Positions 28,721 to 37,029 of a DNA stretch of 64,000 nt are shown here, in pieces. The stretch lies in assembly GCF_030733745.1 (NCBI RefSeq), contig NZ_JASHIK010000003.1, positions 218,150 to 282,149 on the forward strand, written 5' to 3'. Position numbers and translations under genes: made by a program. The notes below the pieces were generated by a model that saw only the letters and a list, made by a program, of their open reading frames with translations, searched no databases and was not told the origin of the DNA. This DNA is from Stappia sp. MMSF_3263 (GTDB taxonomy: Bacteria; Pseudomonadota; Alphaproteobacteria; Rhizobiales; Stappiaceae). Numbering within the stretch: position 1 is the first letter of the stretch; every line of letters starts with the position of its first letter.

Positions 28721-28845
28721 GCCGCCGATCCTGCCGACGTGACTTGCATTGGCCGGCCGGGGACGTCTTGTTAACCTTGCGTGATGGCGAATCCGCGCGG
28801 CCGCAGGGTCGGGCGATCCCCGACCCTCTATCCGGAACAAGCGAC

Positions 28846-30885
28846 ATGGCCCGCTCGATCTTCTCCCGCCCCCTCGACCATAGCCTCGTCCTGGGCCGCA
28901 TGCTGGCGCTTGCCGCGATGACGGGCCTTGCGGCATCGCCGGCCGTGGCCACGACGCAGGAAGCCGAGGCCGCCGTGCCGGGGGCGGCCGTCGTCGCGCC
29001 TCTGCCCGTCGGGGCTCTGGAGAGCCTGCTCTCCTCAGGCGAGGCCTTCACCGAGGCCGACCGCGCCGCGCCCTATCTGACCGGCGCCCGCCGACAGGCG
29101 CTCGCCGCCTTCTACAAGGGACGCGGCCAGGAACCGCTGTGGACGCGCGACCACGTGCCGACGCTTGCCGCCCGCCGCCTGATCGCGCGGCTGGGCCAGG
29201 CCGGCCGCGACGGCCTGAAAGAGGACGACTACGCGCTTCCCGACGATCTTGCCCGCACGGCCGGCCGGCTCGAGGAAACGCGCGCGGCCCGTTTCGAGGT
29301 GCTGTTGTCGGCCGCGCTGCTGGCCTATGCCGACCATGCGCAGGCCGGACGCCTTGAACCGGACAGCCTGTCGAAGAACATCACGCTTGCGCCCGAGCGC
29401 CCGGACCCGGCAGCGGTCATGGCCGCGCTTGCCGCTGCCGCCGACCCGGTGGCGCGGCTCGACCTTTACAATCCGCAGCATCCGGGCTTCCGGGCCTTGC
29501 GCGACAAGCTTGCCGAACTGACCCGCCCGGACCTTGTCAGCGAAGCGCCGCCGACGGTGCCGGAGGGCGCGACACTGAAGCAGGGCATGCGCGATCCGCG
29601 CGTCGTCATCCTACGCAAGCGCCTCGGGCTGGAGACGGCAGCGGACGCCGGCGCGGCGGTGGCGACCGAGGCCGCCAGCGAGACGGCCCCGGCCGAGGCT
29701 GCGGAAACCGAGCCTGAAACCGCGACCGATGCCGTTGCCGACGTGGCGGGGGAGAACGCAGACGCGCAGGTCGCTGGCGCGCAGGTCGCTGACGCACAGG
29801 TCGCCGGTGCCGACGTCGCCACCGACGCGGTGGCGGATGCCACGGACGAGGATCTTTTCGACGCCGACGTGAAGGCGGCGGTGCTTGCCTTCCAGAGCGA
29901 CAACGGCCTGCATCCCGACGGGGTCGTGGGGCCGCGCACGCTGCTGGCGCTGAACGCGGTTTCCGACGACGGCATGGCGGTCTCCGACATCGTCGCCAAC
30001 CTGGAGCGCTGGCGCTGGATGCCGCGCGAGCTCGGCGCCTTCCACATCTTCGTCAACATCCCGGAGTTCAAGGCGCGGCTGTTCCGTGACGGGGCCCAAG
30101 TCTACGAGACGCGGGTGGTGGTCGGCAAATCGTCGAACCAGACGCCGGTCTTTTCCGATGTGATGGACCACGTCATCGTCAATCCTTACTGGAACGTGCC
30201 CTATTCGATCGCCTCGGAGGAGCTGCTTCCCTCGATCGCGGCCGATCCTTCCTATCTGGCGCGCAAGAACTACGAGGTCGTCGCGGGCGGACGGGTGATC
30301 AATGCCGGCGCGGTCGACTGGGCCAGCGTCAACCTGCGCTCCGTGCGCATCCGTCAGCGTCCTGGCGGGGGCAATGCGCTTGGCCAGATCAAGTTCATGT
30401 TCCCCAACCGCCATTCGGTCTACCTGCACGACACGCCCTCGAAGAGCCTGTTCGCCCGGCCGAGTCGGGCCTTCTCGCATGGTTGCGTCCGGGTGCAGGA
30501 CCCGTTCGACTTCGCCGACGCGCTGCTGCAGCTCGACCCGAACTGGAACGCGGCGAAGCTGAAGGCGATGGTGGGCGGGAGCGAGAAGCGCGTCGACCTG
30601 ACGAAGTCCGTTCCGGTGCATCTGGCCTATTTCACCGCCTTCGTCGACGAGGCCGGCAAGCTGCAGCGGCGACCGGATATCTATGGCCACAACGCGGTGC
30701 TGACCAAGGCGCTGGAGATCGAGGGCTGGCAGGACTGGCAGCGTTTCGCCGTGGCCGCGCCGGTGAAGCGGGCACGGGCGGAAATCCGTCCCTTCGAGCC
30801 CGTCCGCGAGCGCAGCCCGGCGGACATTCGCGCCGAGCGCCAGCGGATGTTCCAGCTGCGCCAGCGGGCAGCGTCCGACTACTGA
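28846..30885 (+). CDS. YcbB/LdtD-type L,D-transpeptidase
   Basis: 679-residue periplasmic enzyme that makes 3-3 cross-links in peptidoglycan. Order of parts: a hydrophobic signal/anchor (about 15-37); a helical scaffold domain (about 70-230) with GQEPLWTRD and YADHAQAGRLEPDSL; an interrupted peptidoglycan-binding domain (KQGMRDPRVVILRKRLGL, then after an insertion VKAAVLAFQSDNGLHPDGVVGPRTLLALN); and the YkuD catalytic domain (about 390-570) with FPNRHSVYLHDTPSKSLF and the active-site motif SHGCVRV. The acidic/alanine-rich insertion (about 270-340) splits the binding domain and contains four 5-residue repeats. Start ATG 28846. Confidence 0.92.
   Translation: MARSIFSRPLDHSLVLGRMLALAAMTGLAASPAVATTQEAEAAVPGAAVVAPLPVGALESLLSSGEAFTEADRAAPYLTGARRQALAAFYKGRGQEPLWTRDHVPTLAARRLIARLGQAGRDGLKEDDYALPDDLARTAGRLEETRAARFEVLLSAALLAYADHAQAGRLEPDSLSKNITLAPERPDPAAVMAALAAAADPVARLDLYNPQHPGFRALRDKLAELTRPDLVSEAPPTVPEGATLKQGMRDPRVVILRKRLGLETAADAGAAVATEAASETAPAEAAETEPETATDAVADVAGENADAQVAGAQVADAQVAGADVATDAVADATDEDLFDADVKAAVLAFQSDNGLHPDGVVGPRTLLALNAVSDDGMAVSDIVANLERWRWMPRELGAFHIFVNIPEFKARLFRDGAQVYETRVVVGKSSNQTPVFSDVMDHVIVNPYWNVPYSIASEELLPSIAADPSYLARKNYEVVAGGRVINAGAVDWASVNLRSVRIRQRPGGGNALGQIKFMFPNRHSVYLHDTPSKSLFARPSRAFSHGCVRVQDPFDFADALLQLDPNWNAAKLKAMVGGSEKRVDLTKSVPVHLAYFTAFVDEAGKLQRRPDIYGHNAVLTKALEIEGWQDWQRFAVAAPVKRARAEIRPFEPVRERSPADIRAERQRMFQLRQRAASDY
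29761..29820 (+). repeat. Fourfold 15-nt tandem repeat inside the L,D-transpeptidase gene
   Basis: Four consecutive 15-nt units encode DAQVA, GAQVA, DAQVA and GADVA within the insertion of the peptidoglycan-binding domain. The first three differ at only a few bases, suggesting recent slippage. Confidence 0.85.
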
Positions 30886-31100
30886 GCCGGGGCCGGACAG
30901 TCAGGATCGATGCATCGACGGTAGCCGCGTGCAATTCCGCGGTTCCGTTCCCGATGTTTTGAGATACATGTTTGCAAAATCGAATCCCGCGGGGGGCTGC
31001 GGTTCGGGTTCGGGGTCTGTGGCCGGCGGTGCGTGCGCGGGGACAGATCCCTGCCGGCCTCTAGGCAACCCCGCGCAACTGAACCGGCGGGGCAGATTCA

Positions 31101-31808
31101 ATGGCCGATGTATCGCGGGCGAAGCCGCGTAACCCGATCGCAAAGCTGGCGAGGAGCCTTGCCAAGCGCGTGCGGCGGTTGCGCGAGGGCGGCGATGAGC
31201 GGCGTTTCCTCAGCCAGGCCCGCGGCATTGTCCATGTCGGTGCGAACAGCGGACAGGAAGCGCCGTCCTATGCCCGGCTCGGCGTGCCGGTGTTCTGGAT
31301 CGAGCCGCTCCCCGACGTTTTCGCAGCGCTTCAGGAACGCATCTCCAGCCATCCGCTCCAGCAGGCGGTCCGGGCGCTGGTGTCCGACAGCGACGGGGCG
31401 GAGGTCGATTTCCACGTGGCGGGCGAATCGTCCTCCATGTTCGCCTTTGCCGAGCACAAGAAGCTCTGGCCCGAGATCGACGCCAGCGGCATCCTGCGAC
31501 TGACCACATCGCGTCTCGACACGCTGATGCAGGCCCACGGGCTTTCCTCCCCGCCATACGACGCCCTGGTGATCGACACACAGGGCGCCGAGCTGCTGGT
31601 GCTGAAAGGCGCCGGCGACCGGCTGGCGGGCTTTGAACGGATTGTCGCCGAGGCCGCCGATTTCGAGGCCTATCGCGGGGCGACCAATGTCGAGGAACTG
31701 ACGGCGTTTCTCGCCGGACACGGCTTTGGGCTGCAGCACAAGGCCTCGATGGCAAGCCTCAAGGGCGTCGGCACGTATTACAACCTCTACTTCAAGCGTT
31801 CACACTGA
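31101..31808 (+). CDS. FkbM-family methyltransferase
   Basis: 235-residue SAM-dependent methyltransferase of the FkbM family. The SAM loop is IVHVGANSGQEAPSYARLG (about 43-61) with a following acidic strand FWIEPLPDVFAAL. The DTQGAELLVLKGAGD motif (about 159-173) is the FkbM-type post-II signature. FkbM enzymes O-methylate sugars, peptides or polyketides, and in this context (next to a glycosyltransferase-like gene) a surface glycan is the likeliest substrate. Basic N-terminus of about 30 residues, no signal peptide. The 215 bp upstream contain no recognisable gene. Confidence 0.85.
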   Translation: MADVSRAKPRNPIAKLARSLAKRVRRLREGGDERRFLSQARGIVHVGANSGQEAPSYARLGVPVFWIEPLPDVFAALQERISSHPLQQAVRALVSDSDGAEVDFHVAGESSSMFAFAEHKKLWPEIDASGILRLTTSRLDTLMQAHGLSSPPYDALVIDTQGAELLVLKGAGDRLAGFERIVAEAADFEAYRGATNVEELTAFLAGHGFGLQHKASMASLKGVGTYYNLYFKRSH

Positions 31809-31841
31809 GCGGATGCATCACGTGCAGGCGGTCGATTGAAA

Positions 31842-32828
31842 ATGTTGAACAAGCTTGTCGACGAAATTCGGTATTCGGGGCGCTTCGCCTGGGTCAGTGC
31901 CAAGAATGCACTTGGCATATCGCCGAAATCGGACAAGGCACATCTTTGCGAGCGCATCGTGCGGGGGATCGCACGGGGGCGGATCCATCCCGATAGCGCG
32001 TTCACCGCCGGCATTCGCCCGGACGGGCTCGGGGCCGTGATGATCCAGCGGCTCAGCATTCAGGCCGCAGCATCCGATATGGGCTTTGCCTACTATCACA
32101 AGCCGTTCGATTTCGTCGGGCACCAGGAGATGGAGCTCGATGCCTGGGTCCGTCACTGCGAGGCGGAGTTCGACCTGGGACACGGGTTGCCTCGATCAGC
32201 GGAGTGCGAACTGCCCTACGTTGAGTTCCTGGACTACGCGGTTGACGAAAGGCTCTGGCGGGAGCCGCATCTGATCGGCTTCCGCGAAATGTTCCGCTAC
32301 TGCAATGCCCGCCCACACCTGATGGACAACCTGCCCTGGGGAGCACGCTATCGCGCCAGGGCCGGGATGCATGTTCGATCGACACCGGACAGGTACCGGG
32401 TCGCCGTCCATGTCCGGCGCGGCGACGTCAGCCGCGCGGAGACCACCAAGCGCTTCACGCCCAACGCCGCCATTCTGCGCACCATCGAGGGCATCGTGCG
32501 GGAGTTGGAGGCGCGTGGTCTTGCTCATGAGGTCGAGATCCACAGCAACGGGTCGCCGGAAGAGCTCAAGGAGTTCCTTGATCGCGGCTACCGGATATCC
32601 GATGCGCCGGGTGCGATCGAGTCGTTCCGGAGCCTGGTCACCGCCGATGTCCTGGTGATGGCCAAGAGCACCTTCAGCTATGTCGCGGGACTTGCAGCCA
32701 GCGGTGTCGTTGTCTATGAGCCACAAGGCTATGCGCGTGTGCCGCGCTGGGTGGAGAGAAACGACGACGGAACGATCGTCGACAAACAGTTTCGCGAGGC
32801 ACTCGCCCGACTCGGTTCGCAGGGCTGA
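31842..32828 (+). CDS. Fucosyltransferase-like (HxRRGD motif) glycosyltransferase, putative
   Basis: 328-residue protein I recognise only in part. YRVAVHVRRGDVSRAE (about 185-200) matches the H-x-R-R-G-D GDP-sugar-binding motif of alpha-1,2 and alpha-1,6 fucosyltransferases (GT11, GT23 and relatives). A second motif, DAPGAIESFRSLVTADVLVMAKSTFSYVAGLAASG (about 257-292), resembles the C-terminal nucleotide-binding block with a conserved S-x-F/S-Y. The N-terminal half has no identifiable domain. It follows the FkbM gene by 33 bp on the same strand, so the pair may build and methylate a glycan. Start ATG 31842 (a TTG two codons upstream is possible). Donor and acceptor are unknown. Confidence 0.6.
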   Translation: MLNKLVDEIRYSGRFAWVSAKNALGISPKSDKAHLCERIVRGIARGRIHPDSAFTAGIRPDGLGAVMIQRLSIQAAASDMGFAYYHKPFDFVGHQEMELDAWVRHCEAEFDLGHGLPRSAECELPYVEFLDYAVDERLWREPHLIGFREMFRYCNARPHLMDNLPWGARYRARAGMHVRSTPDRYRVAVHVRRGDVSRAETTKRFTPNAAILRTIEGIVRELEARGLAHEVEIHSNGSPEELKEFLDRGYRISDAPGAIESFRSLVTADVLVMAKSTFSYVAGLAASGVVVYEPQGYARVPRWVERNDDGTIVDKQFREALARLGSQG

Positions 32829-33042
32829 TTTCGGGACGCGCGACCGTCTTTGGGGGCTCATTGGGGGGCGCTGCGCGACGAAAACGCCTGCCACCGGCAT
32901 TTTTTTCGATGTTGATGCGCATTTGCCACGATTTGCGCTCATTTCGGAATACGGTAAAGGCTTCTTAACCTCGGTCCCTTACATCAGTCCATCTGGGGGG
33001 CGATGTACGGCGATACCGCCGGCAAACAAGCGAGACTGAACA

Positions 33043-34824
33043 TTGCTCGAGGCATGGTTCTTCCGGCTGCGATATCGCGCGTTGCCAGTGCTGGCGCTTG
33101 CGGCGTTTGCCTGCGCGCTGCTGCTGCCGATTTCGATCGCCCCCGCGCTTGCCGAAACCCGGACGCTGAAGCTCTACAACACGCATACGCATGAGCGCGT
33201 GTCGATCACCTTCAAGCGCAACGGCCGCTACATCTCCGAGGGGCTGCGCGACCTGAACCGGTTCCTGCGCGACTGGCGGCGCAACGAAATCACCAAGATG
33301 GATCCCGAACTCTTCGATCTTGTCTGGGAAGTCTATCAGGGCGCCGGGACGAGCGAGGCGATCCATGTGGTCTCCGGATATCGCTCGCCGGCCACCAACA
33401 ACATGCTGCGCAGCCGCTCGCGCGGCGTCGCCAAGTCCAGTCAGCACACGCGCGGCCGGGCGATGGATTTCTACATTCCCGGCGTCAGCGTCGCCAAGCT
33501 GAGGGCGCTCGGCCTGCGCAAGGAAGTCGGTGGCGTCGGCTTCTACCCGACCTCGCGCTCGCCCTTCGTGCACATGGACACCGGCTCCGTGCGGCACTGG
33601 CCGCGCATGACCCGCTCGCAGCTCGCCAAGGTCTTCCCGCGCGGCGACACCATTCACGTTCCCACCGACGGCAAGAAGATGCCGGGCTATGCCCAGGCGC
33701 TGGCCCGTCACAAGAGCGGCGCCTCGCGCCGGCCGACGGCTGTCGCTAGTGCATCATCGCCCTCGCGGCCGCTGCGCCCGGCCGGGGAACTGGCCGAAGG
33801 CAACATCCGCGCACCGCTGCCGGGCAGCGCCAGTGGCGGTCCGGGCCTTCTCGCCCGCATCTTCGGCGGCGACGAGGACGAGGGCGAGGACACCGGTGCG
33901 TCTCCGACACCGCCCGCGCCGGTCCGCTCGAGCGAACGCACGCAAGTGGCCAGCGCGCCGCCGGCGCCGCCTCCGGTGCCCTCGCAGGCACCTCCCGGCG
34001 TGCGCGCGGCCGAACCGGCCGAGCAGCCTGCAGCCGCGCCGGATCCCGTCGTCGTCGCTCAGCTCGTGCCGCAGGCCAAGCCCGCCGGATTCTCGGCGAT
34101 CGTCGCGGCCGCAACAGCCGGCGCCGTCGCGCCAGGCACGCTCGAGGCACAGGCCCAGCGTCTGGCCAGCGGCCTGCCGCCGGTGGACCAGCCGCAGACG
34201 GCGTCCGTTCTTGCTCCGGCCCAGCCGGTGGCGGTTGCCTCCGCGCCGCTCGCCAAGCCGGCCGAACTGCGACAGGGCCCGCTTGGTCAGGGGCAGGGAG
34301 GGAACGCCGTTCTGGCCTCAATGGTTCCGCGCCCGGCTCCGGCGGACGGGGTTTCAGCCATCGCCGCGGCGACCGGCGCGACCCAGCCCTCGGCCAAGCC
34401 GCAGTCCGACATTACGGGCGCCACGCTCGCCTATGCACCGGCGGCCGCCGCTGCATCGGCAAGCGCACCCGTGGGCGTGCCGCAGCGCCGCGCCGTTCCG
34501 CCCGCAGGAAACGCCAAGGCGGCGCGCGCCTCCGTTTCCGGCCGCGTGCCGGAGCCGGTTGTCCGCGACCCGCTTGCCCGCTTCGCCGCCCTGCCGGACC
34601 GCACCGCGCTGCCTGACCTGATTTCCGGGCAGACGACGACGCGCACACTGACCTTCGCAAGGCTGCAGCATCCCAACCAGCGTCGGCTGGAACTGCTGCT
34701 GGCACCGGGCGGGCGCGTCTTCGCCAACCGTTTCGGCACCACCCAGAGTGCAGGCTCGCCGCCGCGCGCGGACCGTTTCGAGGGCCCCGCCGTCGTGCTG
34801 CTGCCGGTGTTCTCGCTGCAATAG
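33043..34824 (+). CDS. DUF882/M15-type murein endopeptidase (MepK-like)
   Basis: 593-residue exported protein. A signal peptide (about 1-38, ending APALA before ETRTLKLYN) is followed by a DUF882/peptidase M15A domain (about 40-200) related to E. coli MepK, which cleaves 3-3 cross-links. Zinc and catalytic residues are seen in VVSGYRSPATNNMLRSRS, SSQHTRGRAMDFY (His and Asp) and FVHMDTG (His). The remaining 390 residues are a Pro/Ala-rich disordered tail ending in a conserved-looking LPVFSLQ segment. A stop precedes the TTG at 33043 by one codon, so this TTG is the first possible start; it gives an intact signal peptide. It complements the L,D-transpeptidase at 28846-30885, which makes the same kind of bond. 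Confidence 0.85.
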   Translation: MLEAWFFRLRYRALPVLALAAFACALLLPISIAPALAETRTLKLYNTHTHERVSITFKRNGRYISEGLRDLNRFLRDWRRNEITKMDPELFDLVWEVYQGAGTSEAIHVVSGYRSPATNNMLRSRSRGVAKSSQHTRGRAMDFYIPGVSVAKLRALGLRKEVGGVGFYPTSRSPFVHMDTGSVRHWPRMTRSQLAKVFPRGDTIHVPTDGKKMPGYAQALARHKSGASRRPTAVASASSPSRPLRPAGELAEGNIRAPLPGSASGGPGLLARIFGGDEDEGEDTGASPTPPAPVRSSERTQVASAPPAPPPVPSQAPPGVRAAEPAEQPAAAPDPVVVAQLVPQAKPAGFSAIVAAATAGAVAPGTLEAQAQRLASGLPPVDQPQTASVLAPAQPVAVASAPLAKPAELRQGPLGQGQGGNAVLASMVPRPAPADGVSAIAAATGATQPSAKPQSDITGATLAYAPAAAAASASAPVGVPQRRAVPPAGNAKAARASVSGRVPEPVVRDPLARFAALPDRTALPDLISGQTTTRTLTFARLQHPNQRRLELLLAPGGRVFANRFGTTQSAGSPPRADRFEGPAVVLLPVFSLQ

Positions 34825-34885
34825 TCGTTACCGGCCGGGCTGCGTTCGCGGCCAAAGCGGCCCGACCGGGACATCAAGAGACCAA

Positions 34886-34941
34886 CCAGACATGAAAACG
34901 CCGGCACGGACAAAGCTCCGTGCCGGCGTTTTCATGTCTGG
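34886..34941. terminator. Very long (25-bp) perfect inverted repeat, probable bidirectional terminator
   Basis: The left arm 34886-34910 and right arm 34917-34941 are perfectly complementary over 25 bp with the 6-nt loop CAAAGC. A GC core (ACGCCGGCACGGA) is flanked by AAAA/TTTT, so each strand has a T4 in the stem. It lies between the convergent mepK-like and TPR-lipoprotein genes, where a bidirectional terminator is expected, but the arms are about twice the usual length. Confidence 0.75.
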
Positions 34942-35086
34942 CCGCCCGCGAGCAAGGTGGAAGGCGGGCGGTGATCGGTGTGGCCGGACAGGTGCCGAGC
35001 GGGCCAGGCGGTGCAAGTCAGACGGGGCGCAAGTCGGCGGCACTGCCGGTGCCAACCGACGTTCCAGTGCCCCTTCCCGGTCGCGA

Positions 35087-35932
35087 TCAGCCCCGGTCGA
35101 GACGCCCGATGCCCTCGCGGGCGATGCTGTTGGAGGCGTCGATGCCGAGCGCGCGATTGTAGGAACGGCGTGCGTCATTGTTCTGGCCAAGCGTTTCCAG
35201 GGCAACGCCGCGATTGGCCCAGGCGACGGCAGAGCGCTTGTCGCGGTTGACCGCATCGGAGAGATCGGAGAGGGCGGCCTTGGGATCGTTCAGCGCCAGA
35301 TAGGATGTGCCCCGGGCGATATACGGCTCGGCCGCGTTCGGGTCGAGGCCGATGGCCGTGGCGAAATTCTCCACCGCCTGGGTGTGGTTGCCCTGCGCCT
35401 GATAGATCAGTCCGCGATTGTGAAAGGCGCGCGCATTGCTGGAATCCAGCCGGATCGCCGCGTCGAAATCGGCCAGCGCCAGGTCGTTGCGGCCAAGCGC
35501 GCGATAGGCATTGCCCCGGCCGACAAGGGCAAGATCGTAGTCGGGCTTGATGCGCAGGGCGGCGCTGTAATCGTTGACGGCAGCCTGCAGGTCGCCCATC
35601 CGCCGATAGACCAGCGCCCGGTTGGCGTAGGACTGGTAGGAATTGGGGGCCAGTTGCAGGGCGGTGTTGAAGTCGGCGATGGCATTCTCGAAGCGGCCGG
35701 CCTGGCCATAGGCGATGCCACGGGTGTTGTAGGCGGAGGCATCGCGGGGATTGGCCTCGATCACGGCATTGAGCGAATCGATGTTCGCCGCCGACCCGGC
35801 CGAACGGTCGATGGGGACGCCGGAGGAAAGGCTCGAGGTCTGGCAACCGGAGACCAGCAGACCGACGGCCAGCAGCGTGCCGGCCACGAGTGCTTCCGTC
35901 CTGGGTTCACGCCGGGATTTCGCCAACATCAT
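35087..35932 (-). CDS. TPR-repeat lipoprotein (NlpI-like)
   Basis: 281-residue lipoprotein. The signal peptide ends in the lipobox LLVSGCQTSS (Cys about 30). The rest is a regular TPR solenoid of six to seven repeats (DASAYNTRGIAYGQAGRFENAIADFNTALQLAPN and successive 34-residue units) ending in NSIAREGIGRLDRG. There is no enzymatic motif. Such lipoproteins act as adaptors for envelope enzymes, and the neighbouring peptidoglycan genes make that plausible. The ATG at 35932 (MMLAKSRREP) is chosen because it places the lipobox correctly; the longer frame has 84 non-conserved upstream codons. Confidence 0.88.
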   Translation of the reverse strand: MMLAKSRREPRTEALVAGTLLAVGLLVSGCQTSSLSSGVPIDRSAGSAANIDSLNAVIEANPRDASAYNTRGIAYGQAGRFENAIADFNTALQLAPNSYQSYANRALVYRRMGDLQAAVNDYSAALRIKPDYDLALVGRGNAYRALGRNDLALADFDAAIRLDSSNARAFHNRGLIYQAQGNHTQAVENFATAIGLDPNAAEPYIARGTSYLALNDPKAALSDLSDAVNRDKRSAVAWANRGVALETLGQNNDARRSYNRALGIDASNSIAREGIGRLDRG

Positions 35933-36285
35933 CAATGCACGATACCTCGATACTGCGTTTTCAACCGTATCCCGGACAATGGCATGGCCGGGACGCGGGT
36001 TCCACCCGTGGTGTACCGGCATGCCGGCGATACGGGAACTTTTGTCCGGTGAAGGGCAATGCCGGCGCCGAAACCCGGAGGTCGGCAGAGTGCCGCGCGA
36101 TTCGGGCGGAAACCCGGCGCTGCCCGACCGGGCCCTTGCAAGGGGGCGGCCGATGACGACACGCCGCTTATCATGCATCGGCACATACGCCTTCGCCTCC
36201 GTGCCGGGCGAAGACCGCGGCAGGAGGCGAAAGGTCAGATCTGTGTGGCTTTGACGGCCGAACGCAGGATCGGCCGGGCCGAAAA
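35933..36285. other. Intergenic region between rpsU and the TPR lipoprotein gene
   Basis: Should contain the TPR-lipoprotein promoter on the minus strand and the end of the rpsU transcript. A hairpin CGGCCGA (36255-36261)/TCGGCCG (36270-36276) lies just after the rpsU stop but lacks a U-tract, so it is at best a weak terminator. No gene seen. Confidence 0.45.
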
Positions 36286-36513
36286 CTACCGGCGCGGAGC
36301 CTTACTCGGCAGAAGGCCTTCGCGCTGGGCGCGCTTGCGCGCCAGCTTGCGGGCGCGGCGAACGGCCTCGGCCTTCTCGCGAGCCTTCTTTTCGGACGGC
36401 TTCTCGTAATGGCCGCGAAGCTTCATCTCGCGAAAGATGCCTTCGCGCTGCATTTTCTTCTTCAGCGCCTTGAGCGCCTGATCGACATTGTTGTCGCGGA
36501 CCAGAACCTGCAC
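36286..36513 (-). CDS. rpsU: 30S ribosomal protein S21
   Basis: 75-residue basic ribosomal protein with the family N-terminus [44 protein letters not shown]. The start is GTG at 36513, the usual start codon for S21 in alphaproteobacteria, with a GGGAAAAG site upstream. The Lys/Arg-rich C-terminal extension (about 55-75) is typical of the group. Confidence 0.97.
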   Translation of the reverse strand: MQVLVRDNNVDQALKALKKKMQREGIFREMKLRGHYEKPSEKKAREKAEAVRRARKLARKRAQREGLLPSKAPRR

Positions 36514-37029
36514 GCGTCTTTTCCCATCGTGTTTGCACGGGATGCGGGAACTGCATCCTGCGCCGGAGCATATTCAATGTGATGCGGAAGCGAAGTCAGA
36601 CCGCAATCGAACCCGATTGCCATCCGGAAAGGGGCTGCCACATGCACAAAGACTTGGCTGCGCCGCCCTCACGTCGCTAATCAGGCCGTTGTGTTACCAG
36701 AGGCCGTCAGGCTTGTCCACCGGCATAATCCCGTTCGGGCGCATGTTTTCCGCCTTCCGATGCCGCCGCAGCAGGGCATCGGGCTCAAGCCGATCGGGAT
36801 GGCAGCTGCCGCGTGCAGGCATGGCCCGGCCTCTGGACAGGGTTGTGGCGGACAGTTAGGAATGGCAGGTGCCCGCAGCGGCTATCCGGAGCATTTTTTT
36901 CTCCTGACACCCCGCCTGCCGCCAACCGTTTCCTCGCCTTACGCGGTCCACCAGAAGGCGAGACCCCGTCGTTTTGCGGCATGTCCGAGCGTTTCGTCCG
37001 CCTGCCCGCAGAGTGCTTCTGGAGTTGGA
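36514..37029. other. Divergent spacer between rpsU and the MATE gene
   Basis: 516 bp without an acceptable gene. The plus-strand frame continuous with the MATE gene (113 upstream codons) is non-conserved in composition. No clear promoter was recognised for either gene, and no RNA structure with a terminator is seen. Confidence 0.45.

Noticed and set aside
31021..31132. Small Gly/Ser-rich plus-strand frame before the FkbM gene
   Set aside because: No ribosome-binding site, overlaps the FkbM start in another frame, composition explained by GC-rich repeats.
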